64,000 bases of DNA from an uncultured Eubacterium sp. (lineage in GTDB: Bacteria > Bacillota > Clostridia > Oscillospirales > Acutalibacteraceae): assembly GCA_934512155.1 (NCBI GenBank), contig CAKSWS010000001.1:21944-85943 (forward strand), given 5' to 3'. The notes below the pieces were generated by a model that was given only the letters and a program-made list of their open reading frames with translations, did not search any database and was not told the DNA's origin. Both the position numbers and the translations under genes were made by a program. Numbering within the stretch: position 1 is the stretch's first letter; every line of letters begins with the position of its first letter. Positions 41,372-51,304 of the stretch are shown piece by piece.

Positions 41372-43966
41372 ATGAATTTACTTGTTTTGGACGGAAACAG
41401 CATTGTTAACCGTGCGTTTTACGGCATTAAAGCCCTTTCAACAAAAAACGGATATTACACAAATGCTATTTACGGTTTTTTAAATATTCTTTTAAAGTTG
41501 CAGGATATGTGCAATCCGGATGCGGTTGCAGTGGCGTTTGATGTTCATGCACCTACGTTTCGACATAAAAAGTTTGAGGAATATAAGGCAGGCAGGCACG
41601 CAATGCCTGATGAATTGCGTCAGCAAATGCCCGTTTTAAAAAATATTTTGCATCTTTTGGGGTATAAAACTGTTGAATGTGAAGGCTGGGAGGCAGATGA
41701 TATTTTAGGCACTCTTGCCGATGCTTGCCGTAAAAACGGAAACAACTGCTTCATTGCTACCGGAGATAGGGATTCTTTACAGCTTGCTCACGGCGGCGTT
41801 AAAGTTTTGCTTGCACGCACAAAAATGGGTCAAGCTGTAACAGATGTTTACGATGAAACGGCTATTGACGCAGAATACGGAATTACTCCGCAGGCTCTTA
41901 TTCAGGTAAAGGCTTTGCAGGGCGATTCAAGCGATAATATTCCCGGCGTTGCAGGCATTGGTGCAAAAACCGCTCTTGATTTAATTCAGCGTTTCGGCAC
42001 ACTTGATTATATTTATGAAAATATTGAAACTATAGATGTTAAGCCCGGCGTTAGGGCAAAGTTGAAAAATGACAGGGAAAAAGCTTACCTTTCTCTTGAT
42101 TTGGGAACAATAAGAACAGATGCACCTGTTGAAACGGATATTTCTTATTATGTTACGCAACCGGCAAATAAAAGCGGTGTTACTTCCGAATTTGTGCGCC
42201 TCGAGCTGTATTCTATGATAGATAAATTTAATCTTGATAAAAATGACGCTGTTGCAGTGGAAACTGCCGCCCAAAAAAAGCGTGAAATTGTAAAAACCGT
42301 GTTAAGTAATGCTAATGAAATTCTTAATATAATCGGCGAAAACGTTTTTGTTTATCCCATTGGTGATAACGGCGGAATCTCAACTCTTTATTTTGCCGTA
42401 GGTGATGATGTTTATGAAATACCGTCCGCCGCAGAGAATTATAACGATTTTATTGTTTCGTTTTTCAACAGCGATTGCAAAAAATATACGTATAATTCAA
42501 AACTGCTTCACCGTTTGGCAACTGAAAAAGGAATGTGTTGTAAAAACATTTGCGGCGATTTAATGCTGTCCGCTTATATTCTTCGTCCGTCCGACAGTAA
42601 TTATGATGTTGAGCATCTTTGTCTTGAATACGGCGTTCCTGTTCCCGAATTTTTAAATGAATTGGGTCAGCAGGACAAAAATGTTACGGATTGTTCGGTA
42701 ATGAGTCCTCTTTTTGAAAAAACAAACGCTCTTTTGGAAGAAGCAAATCAAACAGATTTGTTGAGGAAAATAGAGTTGCCCCTTGCCCGTGTGCTTGGTG
42801 AAATGGAAATTGCCGGCTTTGATGTGGACAGGCAGGGTATAGAGAATTTCGGCAAAAAACTTTCCGTTCAAATAAAGGATTTAACGGAAAAAATATACGC
42901 TGAAGCAGGCAGGGAATTTAACATTAATTCTCCAAAACAGCTGGGGGTGGTTTTGTTTGAGGAAATGGAAATCCCCTGCAAAAAGAAAACAAAAAGCGGT
43001 TATTCCACAAAGGCAGAGGTTTTGGAAGAACTTGCTCCCGAATATCCGGTGGTTTCTTTGATTTTGGAATACCGTTCTCTTTCAAAATTAAAGTCAACTT
43101 ATTGCGACGGATTGTTAAAGGTAATTGCCCCTGACGGCAGAATTCATACAAGTTTTAATCAGGTTGAAACAAGAACAGGCAGAATTTCTTCATTGGAGCC
43201 GAATTTGCAAAATATACCAATCAGAACAGAACTGGGCAGAGAATTGCGCCGCTTTTTTGTGGCAAAGCCGGGTTGCCTTTTAATTGATGCCGATTACAGT
43301 CAAATTGAACTGCGTGTACTTGCGGATTTGTCCGGTGATGAGCATATGATAAATGCATTTAACAGCGGCGAGGATATTCATAAAACAACGGCTTCGCAAG
43401 TGTTTGGGTTGCCGCCGGAAATGATTACGCCGGCTTTGCGTTCAAGGGCAAAGGCTGTAAACTTCGGTATAGTTTACGGTATAGGCGCTTTCAGTTTGGC
43501 AAAAGACATAGGCGTTTCCAATAAAGAGGCAAAGGCTTATATTGACGGCTATTTGCAAAACTTTTCAGGCGTTGCCGATTTTATGAAAAAAATGATTGAA
43601 AACGCAAAAGATAATGGATATTCCGAAACTTTGTTTAAACGCAGGCGTTATTTGCCGGAACTTGCTTCAAGCAACCATATGCTTCGTGCTTTTGGGGAAA
43701 GAGTGGCAAGAAATATGCCTATTCAAGGCACTGCGGCAGATATTATAAAAATTGCAATGATAAAAGTAAGCAACAGACTTAAAGACGAAAAAATGCAATC
43801 ACGTTTAATTCTTCAGGTGCACGATGAACTTATTGTTGAGGCACCGGAAAACGAGGCGGAAAAAGCGTTGCAAATTGTTACAGAGGAAATGGAAAATGCG
43901 TGCAAAATGAAGGTTCGTCTTTTAGCAGACGGAAAAATTGCAAAAACTTGGTTTGATGCGCATTAA
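41372..43966 (+). CDS. polA: DNA polymerase I
   Basis: An 864-residue family A polymerase for repair and Okazaki fragment processing. The N-terminal 5' nuclease (residues 1-290) has LDGNSIVNRAFYG, AFDVH and WEADDILGTL with GDRDSLQL and GDSSDNIPGVAGIG. The middle 3'-5' exonuclease fold lacks the DxE/DxxxD metal ligands, so proofreading is probably absent, as in many Firmicutes. The polymerase domain has motif A LIDADYSQIELRVLA, motif B RSRAKAVNFGIVYG, and motif C VHDELIVEA. It heads a polA-rimI-tsaD run. Confidence 0.97.
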   Translation: MNLLVLDGNSIVNRAFYGIKALSTKNGYYTNAIYGFLNILLKLQDMCNPDAVAVAFDVHAPTFRHKKFEEYKAGRHAMPDELRQQMPVLKNILHLLGYKTVECEGWEADDILGTLADACRKNGNNCFIATGDRDSLQLAHGGVKVLLARTKMGQAVTDVYDETAIDAEYGITPQALIQVKALQGDSSDNIPGVAGIGAKTALDLIQRFGTLDYIYENIETIDVKPGVRAKLKNDREKAYLSLDLGTIRTDAPVETDISYYVTQPANKSGVTSEFVRLELYSMIDKFNLDKNDAVAVETAAQKKREIVKTVLSNANEILNIIGENVFVYPIGDNGGISTLYFAVGDDVYEIPSAAENYNDFIVSFFNSDCKKYTYNSKLLHRLATEKGMCCKNICGDLMLSAYILRPSDSNYDVEHLCLEYGVPVPEFLNELGQQDKNVTDCSVMSPLFEKTNALLEEANQTDLLRKIELPLARVLGEMEIAGFDVDRQGIENFGKKLSVQIKDLTEKIYAEAGREFNINSPKQLGVVLFEEMEIPCKKKTKSGYSTKAEVLEELAPEYPVVSLILEYRSLSKLKSTYCDGLLKVIAPDGRIHTSFNQVETRTGRISSLEPNLQNIPIRTELGRELRRFFVAKPGCLLIDADYSQIELRVLADLSGDEHMINAFNSGEDIHKTTASQVFGLPPEMITPALRSRAKAVNFGIVYGIGAFSLAKDIGVSNKEAKAYIDGYLQNFSGVADFMKKMIENAKDNGYSETLFKRRRYLPELASSNHMLRAFGERVARNMPIQGTAADIIKIAMIKVSNRLKDEKMQSRLILQVHDELIVEAPENEAEKALQIVTEEMENACKMKVRLLADGKIAKTWFDAH

Positions 43967-43978
43967 TTATATTTGGTT

Positions 43979-44404
43979 ATGGAAATTGTTGATTTTACAG
44001 AAGAATATGTTTCAGGCGTGGCTGAAATAGAACAGGCGTGCTTTTCAAATCCCTGGGAGATTTCCGCAATAAGAGGAGAACTTGAAAATAACTGCTCGTT
44101 TATTTATGTTGCCGTTGAGGATAATAAGCCGGTGGGTTATGTTAACGTTTACTGTGTTCTTGATGATATAGATGTGGTTCGTGTGGCTGTTTTGCCTGAA
44201 TGCCGCAGGCAAAAAATTGCCGAAAACATTTTAAAAACAGCAATGAATCGGCATAAAGGCACTGTTTATCTTGATGTTCGTGAAAGCAACGTTCCGGCAA
44301 TTAATCTTTATAAATCATTAGGGTTTGAAGACACGGGAGTGCGTAAAAATTATTACACAAATCCCACGGAAAATGCCGTGCTTATGAAAAAGGACAATTA
44401 TTAA
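43979..44404 (+). CDS. rimI: Ribosomal protein S18-alanine N-acetyltransferase
   Basis: A 141-residue GNAT acetyltransferase matching RimI, which acetylates the N-terminus of S18. FSNPWEISAIRGELENN (about residues 21-37) is the typical RimI opening; acetyl-CoA-binding motif A is VAVLPECRRQKIAENIL, and ESNVPAINLYKSLGFEDTGVRKNYY is the conserved C-terminal region. It lies just after polA and before tsaD, a common pairing with tRNA threonylcarbamoylation genes. No strong ribosome site is seen, so the start (ATG 43979 or TTG 43973) is uncertain and coupling to polA is likely. Confidence 0.9.
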   Translation: MEIVDFTEEYVSGVAEIEQACFSNPWEISAIRGELENNCSFIYVAVEDNKPVGYVNVYCVLDDIDVVRVAVLPECRRQKIAENILKTAMNRHKGTVYLDVRESNVPAINLYKSLGFEDTGVRKNYYTNPTENAVLMKKDNY

Positions 44405-44411
44405 TCGGCAT

Positions 44412-44441
44412 CTTGCTGCCTGAAAGGCTAAGGTAATTATT
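44412..44441 (+). repeat. Shared start-region module, copy 3
   Basis: CTTGCTGCCTGAAAGGCTAA then GGTAATTATT ends at the tsaD ATG. The hairpin GCCT-GAA-AGGC and the 20-nt spacing from GAAAGG to the start codon are the same as in copies 1 and 2. Confidence 0.5.
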
Positions 44442-45476
44442 ATGAAAATTTTAGGAATTGAAAGTTCGTGCGATGAAACTGCCGCCGCTGTTGTGGAAAA
44501 CGGCAGAAACGTGCTGTCAAATGTAATAGCAACTTCGCTTAATGAGCATAAATTATACGGAGGCGTTGTGCCTGAAATTGCATCACGCCGCCACGCCGAA
44601 AGTATAAGCGGCGTTGTAAAACAGGCGCTGGAACAGGCAAATTGCACCATTGATGATATTGATGCTGTTGCCGTTACATATGCTCCCGGTTTAATAGGCG
44701 CTCTTCTTGTGGGCGTTAATTTTGCAAAGGGTCTTGCCATTTCGGCAAACAAACCCCTTGTCCCCGTACATCATCTTCGTTCTCACATTGCCGCAAACTA
44801 TTTAACAAGCAATGTTGAGCCGCCGTTTTTGTGCCTTGTTGTAAGCGGCGGCCATTCTCACATAGTTGCCGTAAACAGTTATACGGATTATAAAATTATA
44901 GGCAAAACAAGAGATGATGCGGCAGGCGAGGCTCTTGACAAAGCAGGCAGAACTATGGGACTTGAATATCCCGGCGGAATCAGTATAGATAAAATCAGCG
45001 GATTGGGGAATCCCAATGCATTTAAATTTCCTCATCCAAAAGTTGACGGTGCACCTTATGATTTTTCTTTCAGCGGGTTAAAGACTTCTGTTATTAATAT
45101 TGTGCATAACGCAAAGCAAAAAGGCGAGGATGTTAACGTTGCGGATTTGGCTGCGTCTTTTCAAAAAAGCGTTGTTGATTGTCTTATTTCAAATTTAAAG
45201 TCTGTTTGTGAAAATTTCGGTTATAATAAAATTGTGCTTGCAGGCGGCGTTTCGGCAAATTCTTTGTTAAGAAGCGAGGCTGAAAAACTTTGCCGTGAAA
45301 AAAATATGCAGCTGTTTTTGCCTGAGCTTAAATATTGCGGCGATAACGGCGCAATGGTAGCGGCACAGGGCTATTATGAGTTTTTGGCAGGTACCCGAGG
45401 TTCTTCAAATCTTAATGCTTATGCCACAATGTCCATAGAGGGCGAACATTGTCAAATTATTAATGATGAACATTAA
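44442..45476 (+). CDS. tsaD: tRNA threonylcarbamoyladenosine synthase subunit TsaD
   Basis: A 344-residue TsaD (Kae1/YgjD), which transfers threonylcarbamoyl to A37 of ANN-decoding tRNAs together with TsaB/TsaE. Landmarks: GIESSCDETAAAVV (residues 5-18), the metal-binding HHLRSHIAANY (about 109-119), VVSGGHSHIV, DDAAGEALDKAGRTMGL, SFSGLKTSV, and the C-terminal CGDNGAMVAAQGYY. Full length. It is preceded by the shared start-region module. tsaB and tsaE are not in this window. Confidence 0.97.
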   Translation: MKILGIESSCDETAAAVVENGRNVLSNVIATSLNEHKLYGGVVPEIASRRHAESISGVVKQALEQANCTIDDIDAVAVTYAPGLIGALLVGVNFAKGLAISANKPLVPVHHLRSHIAANYLTSNVEPPFLCLVVSGGHSHIVAVNSYTDYKIIGKTRDDAAGEALDKAGRTMGLEYPGGISIDKISGLGNPNAFKFPHPKVDGAPYDFSFSGLKTSVINIVHNAKQKGEDVNVADLAASFQKSVVDCLISNLKSVCENFGYNKIVLAGGVSANSLLRSEAEKLCREKNMQLFLPELKYCGDNGAMVAAQGYYEFLAGTRGSSNLNAYATMSIEGEHCQIINDEH

Positions 45477-45497
45477 ATGAATTGTGCAATATTACTA

Positions 45498-45525
45498 TTG
45501 AATTTTGATGTTTTTTAGTTATAAT
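45498..45525 (+). promoter_or_regulatory. Sigma-A promoter of pckG
   Basis: TTGAAT (45498-45503), 16-nt spacer, TATAAT (45520-45525). A hairpin GATGAAAA...TTTTCATC follows at about 45533-45563, at the very 5' end of the transcript, and may stabilise the mRNA. Confidence 0.68.
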
Positions 45526-45600
45526 ATTAACTGATGAAAATAGCGGTATTACGGCTTTTCATCCACTATTTTGTTTATTTTTTATTAAAGGAGAATAAAT

Positions 45601-47382
45601 ATGGAAACAAATCTTACCAACAACAAATCACTCCTTGATTGGCTTGATGAAAAAGTTGAACTTTTAAAGCCTTCAAAGATTGTTTGGATTGACGGCTCAA
45701 AAGAGCAAATCGACGCTCTTAAAAAAGAGGCTGTTGAAACAGGCGAAATGATTAAATTAAACGAGGATCTTCTTCCTGATTGCTATCTTCACAGAACAGC
45801 AGAAAATGACGTTGCACGTGTTGAAGACAGAACTCTTATCTGCACAAAGAATGAAAAAGACGCAGGCCCTACAAACCATTGGATGGACCCTGCAGAATGC
45901 TATAAAATGCTTTATGATATTGCTGCCGGTTCATATGAAGGCAGAACAATGTACATCATCCCTTATTCAATGGGTCCTGTAGGTTCTCCGTTCTCAAAAA
46001 TCGGTATTGAAATCACAGATTCAATTTATGTTGTTCTTAACATGAATATTATGACAAGAGTAGGCAAGAAAGTTCTTGACTGCCTTGGCGATTCTAACGA
46101 CTGGGTTCGTGGTATGCATGCAAAATGTAATGTTGACCCTGAAAAGAGATGGATTTGCCAGTTCCCTGAAGACAACACAATTATTTCAGTTAACTCTGCT
46201 TACGGCGGAAACGTACTTCTCGGTAAAAAATGTTTCGCTCTTCGTATTGCTTCTTATCTCGGCAAAAACGAAATGTGGCAGGCTGAGCATATGCTTATCC
46301 TCGGTCTTGAAAAACCAAACGGAGAAATTAAATATATCTGTGCAGCTTTCCCAAGTGCTTGCGGAAAAACAAACCTTGCAATGCTTATTCCTCCTGAAGG
46401 ATATCAGAAGAAGGGCTACAAAGTTTGGTGCGTAGGCGATGATATTTCTTGGATCAGAAAAGGTCCTGACGGACGTCTTTATGCAATTAACCCTGAAAAC
46501 GGTTTCTTTGGCGTTGCTCCGGGAACAAACATGAAGTCTAACCCTAACGCTCTTAAATCAACAATGCAGGGTACAATTTTCACAAACGTTTGTCATAACC
46601 TTGATAACAACACTGTTTGGTGGGAAGGTCTTGACAAGAATCCTCCAACAAACGCTATCGACTGGAAAGGTAATCCTTGGAACGGTCAGGAAAGCACAGA
46701 AAAGGGTGCTCATCCAAACTCAAGATTTACTGCTCCTGCAGTTAACTGCCCTTGCATTTCTTCTGAATTTGAAAACCCACAGGGCGTTCCGATTTCAGCA
46801 TTTGTATTCGGCGGTCGTCGTGCTAAGCTCACTCCGCTTGTATATCAATCAAAGAGCTGGAATCACGGTGTATTTGTAGGTTCAATCATGGGTTCTGAAA
46901 CAACTGCTGCTGCTACAGGTGCTGTAGGCGTTGTTCGTCGTGACCCAATGGCTATGCTTCCTTTCTGCGGCTACAACATGGGCGATTATTGGAAACATTG
47001 GATTGAAATCGGCGAAACTCTTGATCCTGATAAAGCTCCTAAAATCTTTAACGTTAACTGGTTCCGTAAGGACGACGAAGGCAACTTCTTATGGCCGGGC
47101 TTTGGCGATAACCTTCGTGTTCTTGATTGGATTGTTGACCGTTGCGAAGGCAAGGTAGACGCTGAAGAAACAGCAATCGGTTACCTTCCAAAAGCAGAAG
47201 ATATTAACCTTGAAGGTCTTGATATGACAACAGAAGATCTTGAAAAGATTCTTGATGTTGACAAAGACGCTTGGGAAGAAGAACTTAAAGGCGTTGAAGA
47301 GCTTTATGCTAAATTCGGCGATACTCTTCCTAAAGAACTTGAAGATGAACTTAACACAGTTAAGGCTAATCTTGAAAAATAA
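45601..47382 (+). CDS. pckG: Phosphoenolpyruvate carboxykinase (GTP)
   Basis: A 593-residue GTP-dependent PEPCK interconverting oxaloacetate and PEP, the link between C4 acids and glycolysis. The kinase P-loop is FPSACGKTNLAML (about residues 251-263); GDDISWIRKG holds metal ligands; FVFGGRRAKLTPLVYQ and SETTAAATG are hallmarks of the GTP type, as is FCGYNMGDYWKHW. Length is right for this type and longer than the ATP form. In gut anaerobes it often works toward oxaloacetate for succinate or propionate. Monocistronic, with a strong ribosome site (AAAGGAG) and its own terminator. Confidence 0.97.
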   Translation: METNLTNNKSLLDWLDEKVELLKPSKIVWIDGSKEQIDALKKEAVETGEMIKLNEDLLPDCYLHRTAENDVARVEDRTLICTKNEKDAGPTNHWMDPAECYKMLYDIAAGSYEGRTMYIIPYSMGPVGSPFSKIGIEITDSIYVVLNMNIMTRVGKKVLDCLGDSNDWVRGMHAKCNVDPEKRWICQFPEDNTIISVNSAYGGNVLLGKKCFALRIASYLGKNEMWQAEHMLILGLEKPNGEIKYICAAFPSACGKTNLAMLIPPEGYQKKGYKVWCVGDDISWIRKGPDGRLYAINPENGFFGVAPGTNMKSNPNALKSTMQGTIFTNVCHNLDNNTVWWEGLDKNPPTNAIDWKGNPWNGQESTEKGAHPNSRFTAPAVNCPCISSEFENPQGVPISAFVFGGRRAKLTPLVYQSKSWNHGVFVGSIMGSETTAAATGAVGVVRRDPMAMLPFCGYNMGDYWKHWIEIGETLDPDKAPKIFNVNWFRKDDEGNFLWPGFGDNLRVLDWIVDRCEGKVDAEETAIGYLPKAEDINLEGLDMTTEDLEKILDVDKDAWEEELKGVEELYAKFGDTLPKELEDELNTVKANLEK

Positions 47383-47411
47383 TTAATGTAATTTATAACT
47401 TTCGTTATATT

Positions 47412-47438
47412 CCGGCAGTCATTTGGCTGCCGGTTTTT
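47412..47438 (+). terminator. Terminator of pckG
   Basis: CCGGCAG...CTGCCGG stem followed by T5. Confidence 0.88.
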
Positions 47439-47525
47439 GCTTTGCTTTGAAACAGTTTGCATTTTCCGTGTAACATTGACAAAAAATTAACGAATAAACA
47501 CCCAAACTATGTGAAAAAATATGTA

Positions 47526-47554
47526 TTGATTTTAATATAAATATATTTTATAAT
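47526..47554 (+). promoter_or_regulatory. Sigma-A promoter of the pgk-tpiA-gpmI operon
   Basis: TTGATT (47526-47531), 17-nt spacer, TATAAT (47549-47554), about 55 nt before pgk. Confidence 0.75.
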
Positions 47555-47607
47555 AATTAACGTGTAAAAACCTGAAATTTAAATTTATTTATGAAGAGGT
47601 AAATACT

Positions 47608-48807
47608 ATGAACGCTTTAAACAAAAAAACTATTGAAGATATTGAAGTTAAGGGCAAAAAAGTTCTTGTTCGTTGCGACTTCAATGTTCCGCTTAAAGAC
47701 GGCGAAATTACAAACGATAAAAGAATTGTTGCCGCTCTTCCTACAATTAAATATCTTGTAGAAAACGGTGCAAAGGTTATTCTTTGCTCTCATCTTGGCA
47801 GACCAAAGGGAGAATATAAGCCTGAATTCAGCCTTGCTCCTGTTGCAGCAAGACTTTCAGAATATCTTGGTCAGGAAGTTAAACTTGCAGAAGATGAAAA
47901 TGTTGTAGGCGAAAATGCAAAGGCAATGGCTGCCGCTCTTGAAAACGGTCAGGTAATGCTTCTTGAAAACGTAAGATACAGAAAAGAAGAAACAAAAAAT
48001 GAAGAAAACTTTTCAAAGGAACTTGCTTCTCTTGCAGAGATTTTTGTTAACGACGCATTTGGCACAGCACACAGAGCACATTGCTCAACAACAGGCGTTG
48101 CTTCTTATCTTCCTGCTGTTTGCGGTTACCTTATTCAAAAGGAAATCACATTTATGGGCGGCGCACTTGAAGACCCGAAACGTCCCCTTGTTGCAATTCT
48201 CGGCGGTGCAAAAGTTTCCGATAAAATCGGCGTAATCACAAACCTTCTTGATAAGTGCGATACTCTTATTGTAGGCGGTGGTATGGCTTACACATTTATG
48301 AAATCATTAGGTCATCATATCGGCACATCTCTTCTTGAAGAAGAACAGGTTGAAAATGCCGGCAAAATGATGGAAGAAGCAAAAGCAAAGGGCGTTAACT
48401 TCCTTATTCCTGTTGATAATAAAGTTGGTAGGGAATATGATGAAAATACAGAAGCAATGGTTGTTAACAGCGATGAAATTCCTGACGGCTGGATGGGTCT
48501 TGACATCGGTCCTAAATCACAGGAACTTTTTGCAAATGCAATTAAAGGTGCAGGCACAATTATTTGGAACGGACCTATGGGCGTTTCCGAATGGGATAAT
48601 TTTGCAGCAGGCACAATCGCAGTTGCAAAAGCAGTTGCAGAGTCAGGTGCAATTTCAATCGTTGGCGGCGGCGACTCCGTTGCAGCTGTAACAAAGCTTG
48701 GCTTTAGTGATAAAATGAGCCACATTTCAACAGGCGGCGGTGCTTCTCTTGAATTCCTTGAAGGTAAAGAGCTTCCCGGTATTGCTGCTCTTAATGATAA
48801 AGACTGA
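47608..48807 (+). CDS. pgk: Phosphoglycerate kinase
   Basis: A 399-residue glycolytic enzyme making ATP and 3-phosphoglycerate from 1,3-bisphosphoglycerate. [14 protein letters not shown] (about residues 18-31) is the N-terminal substrate motif, SHLGRPKG follows, and [14 protein letters not shown] and the C-terminal [11 protein letters not shown] with [13 protein letters not shown] are the nucleotide-domain landmarks. Full length. First gene of a pgk-tpiA-gpmI operon; gapA, usually upstream, and eno are not here. Ribosome site AAGAGG precedes ATG. Confidence 0.97.
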   Translation: MNALNKKTIEDIEVKGKKVLVRCDFNVPLKDGEITNDKRIVAALPTIKYLVENGAKVILCSHLGRPKGEYKPEFSLAPVAARLSEYLGQEVKLAEDENVVGENAKAMAAALENGQVMLLENVRYRKEETKNEENFSKELASLAEIFVNDAFGTAHRAHCSTTGVASYLPAVCGYLIQKEITFMGGALEDPKRPLVAILGGAKVSDKIGVITNLLDKCDTLIVGGGMAYTFMKSLGHHIGTSLLEEEQVENAGKMMEEAKAKGVNFLIPVDNKVGREYDENTEAMVVNSDEIPDGWMGLDIGPKSQELFANAIKGAGTIIWNGPMGVSEWDNFAAGTIAVAKAVAESGAISIVGGGDSVAAVTKLGFSDKMSHISTGGGASLEFLEGKELPGIAALNDKD

Positions 48808-48858
48808 TTAAAGCGTTTATTTAAATATAATATTTTAATGATAAAGAGGTAGTTTATA

Positions 48859-49626
48859 ATGAATAAAAATCTTCGTAAAGCAGTTATTGCAGGTAACTGG
48901 AAAATGAATAACACTCCTGCTCAAACAACTGCACTTCTTAATGAAATGAAACCCCTTGTTGCAGATGCAGATTGCGACGTTATTATTTGTGCTCCTTTTG
49001 TTGATTTGCAGGCAGCACTTGATGCAACAGCAGGCTCAAATATTATGGTTGGTGCAGAAAACTGCCACTGGGCAGAAAGCGGCGCTTTCACAGCAGAAGT
49101 TTCTGCTCCTATGCTTAAAGAAATGGGTGTGCCTTATGTAATTATCGGCCATTCCGAACGCCGTCAGTATTTCGGCGAAACAAACGAAACAGTTAACAAA
49201 AGAGTTCGTGCCGCTCTTGATAACGGACTTAAAGTTATTCTTTGTGTTGGCGAAGTTCTTGCAGAAAGAGAACAGGGTGTAACATTTGAAGTTGTTGGCA
49301 TGCAAACAAAAATCGCTCTTCAGGGTGTTAGTGCAGAAGAACTTAAAAACGTTATTATTGCTTATGAACCTGTTTGGGCTATCGGCACAGGTAAAACAGC
49401 AACTGCAGACCAGGCAGATGAAGTTAACGGCTATATTCGTTCCGTAATTGCAGACCTTTACGGCAAAGATGCAGCAGATGCTTTTGTTGTTCAATACGGC
49501 GGTTCAATGAATGCTAAAAATGCTGAAGAACTTCTTTCAAAAGAAAATGTAGACGGCGGTCTTATCGGCGGCGCATCTCTTAAAGCAGAAGATTTTTCAA
49601 TCATTGTTAAAGCTGCAAGCAAATAA
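48859..49626 (+). CDS. tpiA: Triose-phosphate isomerase
   Basis: A 255-residue TIM-barrel enzyme interconverting dihydroxyacetone phosphate and glyceraldehyde 3-phosphate. AGNWKMNNT (N/K ligands), VIIGHSERRQYFGE (catalytic His near residue 99), AYEPVWAIGTGKTAT (catalytic Glu and flexible loop) and QYGGSMNAKN are all present. Full length. It lies 51 nt after pgk and is followed by a hairpin and gpmI. Confidence 0.97.
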   Translation: MNKNLRKAVIAGNWKMNNTPAQTTALLNEMKPLVADADCDVIICAPFVDLQAALDATAGSNIMVGAENCHWAESGAFTAEVSAPMLKEMGVPYVIIGHSERRQYFGETNETVNKRVRAALDNGLKVILCVGEVLAEREQGVTFEVVGMQTKIALQGVSAEELKNVIIAYEPVWAIGTGKTATADQADEVNGYIRSVIADLYGKDAADAFVVQYGGSMNAKNAEELLSKENVDGGLIGGASLKAEDFSIIVKAASK

Positions 49627-49634
49627 TTAATTTC

Positions 49635-49660
49635 AGCCCTCCAACAGCGGAGGGCTTTTC
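49635..49660 (+). terminator. Hairpin between tpiA and gpmI, partial terminator
   Basis: AGCCCTCC-AACAGC-GGAGGGCT followed by TTTCTT. It may end part of the transcripts or protect the pgk-tpiA end, leaving less gpmI message. Confidence 0.65.
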
Positions 49661-49680
49661 TTAAGAACGGAGGATTAGAA

Positions 49681-51207
49681 ATGAAAAAACCTGTTGTTTT
49701 ATGTATAATGGACGGTTTTGGTAAAAATGATTCCGATTACGGCAATGCCATTGCAATGGCAAAAAAGCCTAATCTTGATAAGCTTATGGCAGAATGCCCA
49801 ATGACTTATATAGGCGCATCCGGAATGGATGTTGGTTTGCCGGACGGTCAAATGGGTAACAGTGAGGTCGGCCACACAAATATAGGTGCCGGCAGAGTTG
49901 TTTATCAACCATTAACAAGAATTACAAAGGCTTTTGAAGACGGTGAGGCACAGCAAAATCCTGCTATCAAAGGTGCTATGGAAAATGCAAAGGGCAAAGC
50001 TCTTCATTTAATCGGTCTTGTTTCACCCGGCGGTGTTCACAGCCATACCGACCACCTTTACGGTCTTCTTCAAACTGCAAGGGATAACGGTGTTGAAAAT
50101 GTTTATGTTCACGCTTTGCTTGACGGCCGTGATGTTCCGCCGGCTTCAGCAGTTGAATATTTGGAAGAACTTGAAAATAAAATGGCAGAAATCGGCGTTG
50201 GTAAAATCGCTTCTGTTATGGGCAGATTTTATGCAATGGACCGTGATAATATTTGGGACCGTGTTGAAAAAGCATATGCAGCTATTGTTTACGGCGAGGG
50301 AATTCATACCGATAATGCAATAGATGCGGTTAAGGCTTCTTATGAAACTATTGACGAAGACGGAAAACATCTTACAGATGAATTTGTTATTCCGACAGTT
50401 GTGGGTAATGACGGCAGAGTTAAGGCAGATGACAGCGTAATTTTCTTTAATTTCCGCCCTGACAGAGCAAGAGAAATAACAAGAACATTTGTTGACCCTG
50501 ACTTTAACGGATTTGAAAGAAAGAACGGTTTCTTTAACCTTTATTATGTTTGTATGACTCAGTATGATGCAGAAATGCCAAATGTTAAGGTTGCGTTTGG
50601 TCCTGAATCTCTTAAAAATACGTTCGGCGAATATATTTCAAACCTTGGCAAAACTCAGCTTCGTATTGCAGAAACACAAAAATACGCTCACGTAACATTC
50701 TTCTTTAACGGCGGCGAAGAAAAACAATATCCGGGTGAAGACAGAATCCTTGTTGATTCTCCTAAAATTTCAACATTTGATTTAATGCCTGAAATGAGTG
50801 CACCTGAAGTTTCAAAGAAACTTAATGAAGCTGTTCGCAGCGGTAAATATGATGCTGTTATCGTTAACTTTGCAAACTGTGATATGGTTGGTCATACAGG
50901 CATTATTCCGGCCGCAGTTAAAGCTGTTGAAACTGTAGATGAGTGTGTTGGCACTTTGGCACAGGCTGTAAAAGACGTACAGGGTGTTCTTTTTGTAACG
51001 GCAGACCATGGCAATGCAGATAAAATGCTTGATGAAAACGGTGAACCGTTTACTGCTCATACAACAAATCCTGTTCCGTTTATTGTTTACAATTATCCTT
51101 GTGAAGTAAGAGAAGGCGGTAAACTTTGCGACATTGCTCCTACAATGTTAAAGGTTATGGGTCTTGAACAACCAAAGGAAATGACAGGAACATCTATTAT
51201 TAAATAA
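49681..51207 (+). CDS. gpmI: 2,3-bisphosphoglycerate-independent phosphoglycerate mutase
   Basis: A 508-residue Mn-dependent phosphoglycerate mutase converting 3- to 2-phosphoglycerate. CIMDGFGKND (metal Asp), the catalytic Ser in GQMGNSEVGHTNIGAGR (about residue 63), HTDHLYGLL, DGRDVPP, VMGRFYAMDRDN, FFNFRPDRAREI and the C-terminal VTADHGNADKM complete the active site. Full length. Third gene of the glycolytic operon with GGAGG before its ATG; terminator follows. Confidence 0.97.
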   Translation: MKKPVVLCIMDGFGKNDSDYGNAIAMAKKPNLDKLMAECPMTYIGASGMDVGLPDGQMGNSEVGHTNIGAGRVVYQPLTRITKAFEDGEAQQNPAIKGAMENAKGKALHLIGLVSPGGVHSHTDHLYGLLQTARDNGVENVYVHALLDGRDVPPASAVEYLEELENKMAEIGVGKIASVMGRFYAMDRDNIWDRVEKAYAAIVYGEGIHTDNAIDAVKASYETIDEDGKHLTDEFVIPTVVGNDGRVKADDSVIFFNFRPDRAREITRTFVDPDFNGFERKNGFFNLYYVCMTQYDAEMPNVKVAFGPESLKNTFGEYISNLGKTQLRIAETQKYAHVTFFFNGGEEKQYPGEDRILVDSPKISTFDLMPEMSAPEVSKKLNEAVRSGKYDAVIVNFANCDMVGHTGIIPAAVKAVETVDECVGTLAQAVKDVQGVLFVTADHGNADKMLDENGEPFTAHTTNPVPFIVYNYPCEVREGGKLCDIAPTMLKVMGLEQPKEMTGTSIIK

Positions 51208-51226
51208 CGTATATTTATATGGTTTA

Positions 51227-51262
51227 AAAGCGTCGAAATGCAAATTTTCGGCGCTTTTGTTT
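51227..51262 (+). terminator. Terminator of the glycolytic operon
   Basis: AAGCG.CGAAA...TTTTCG.CGCTT stem followed by TTGTTTATTTT. Confidence 0.75.
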
Positions 51263-51304
51263 ATTTTATACAAATAATTTTTAACTTTTTTTATCACAAT
51301 ATTG

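Noticed and set aside
48315..48914. 199-codon minus-strand frame over pgk/tpiA
   Set aside because: Antisense to the highly conserved pgk C-terminus and tpiA start; no ribosome site or family resemblance.
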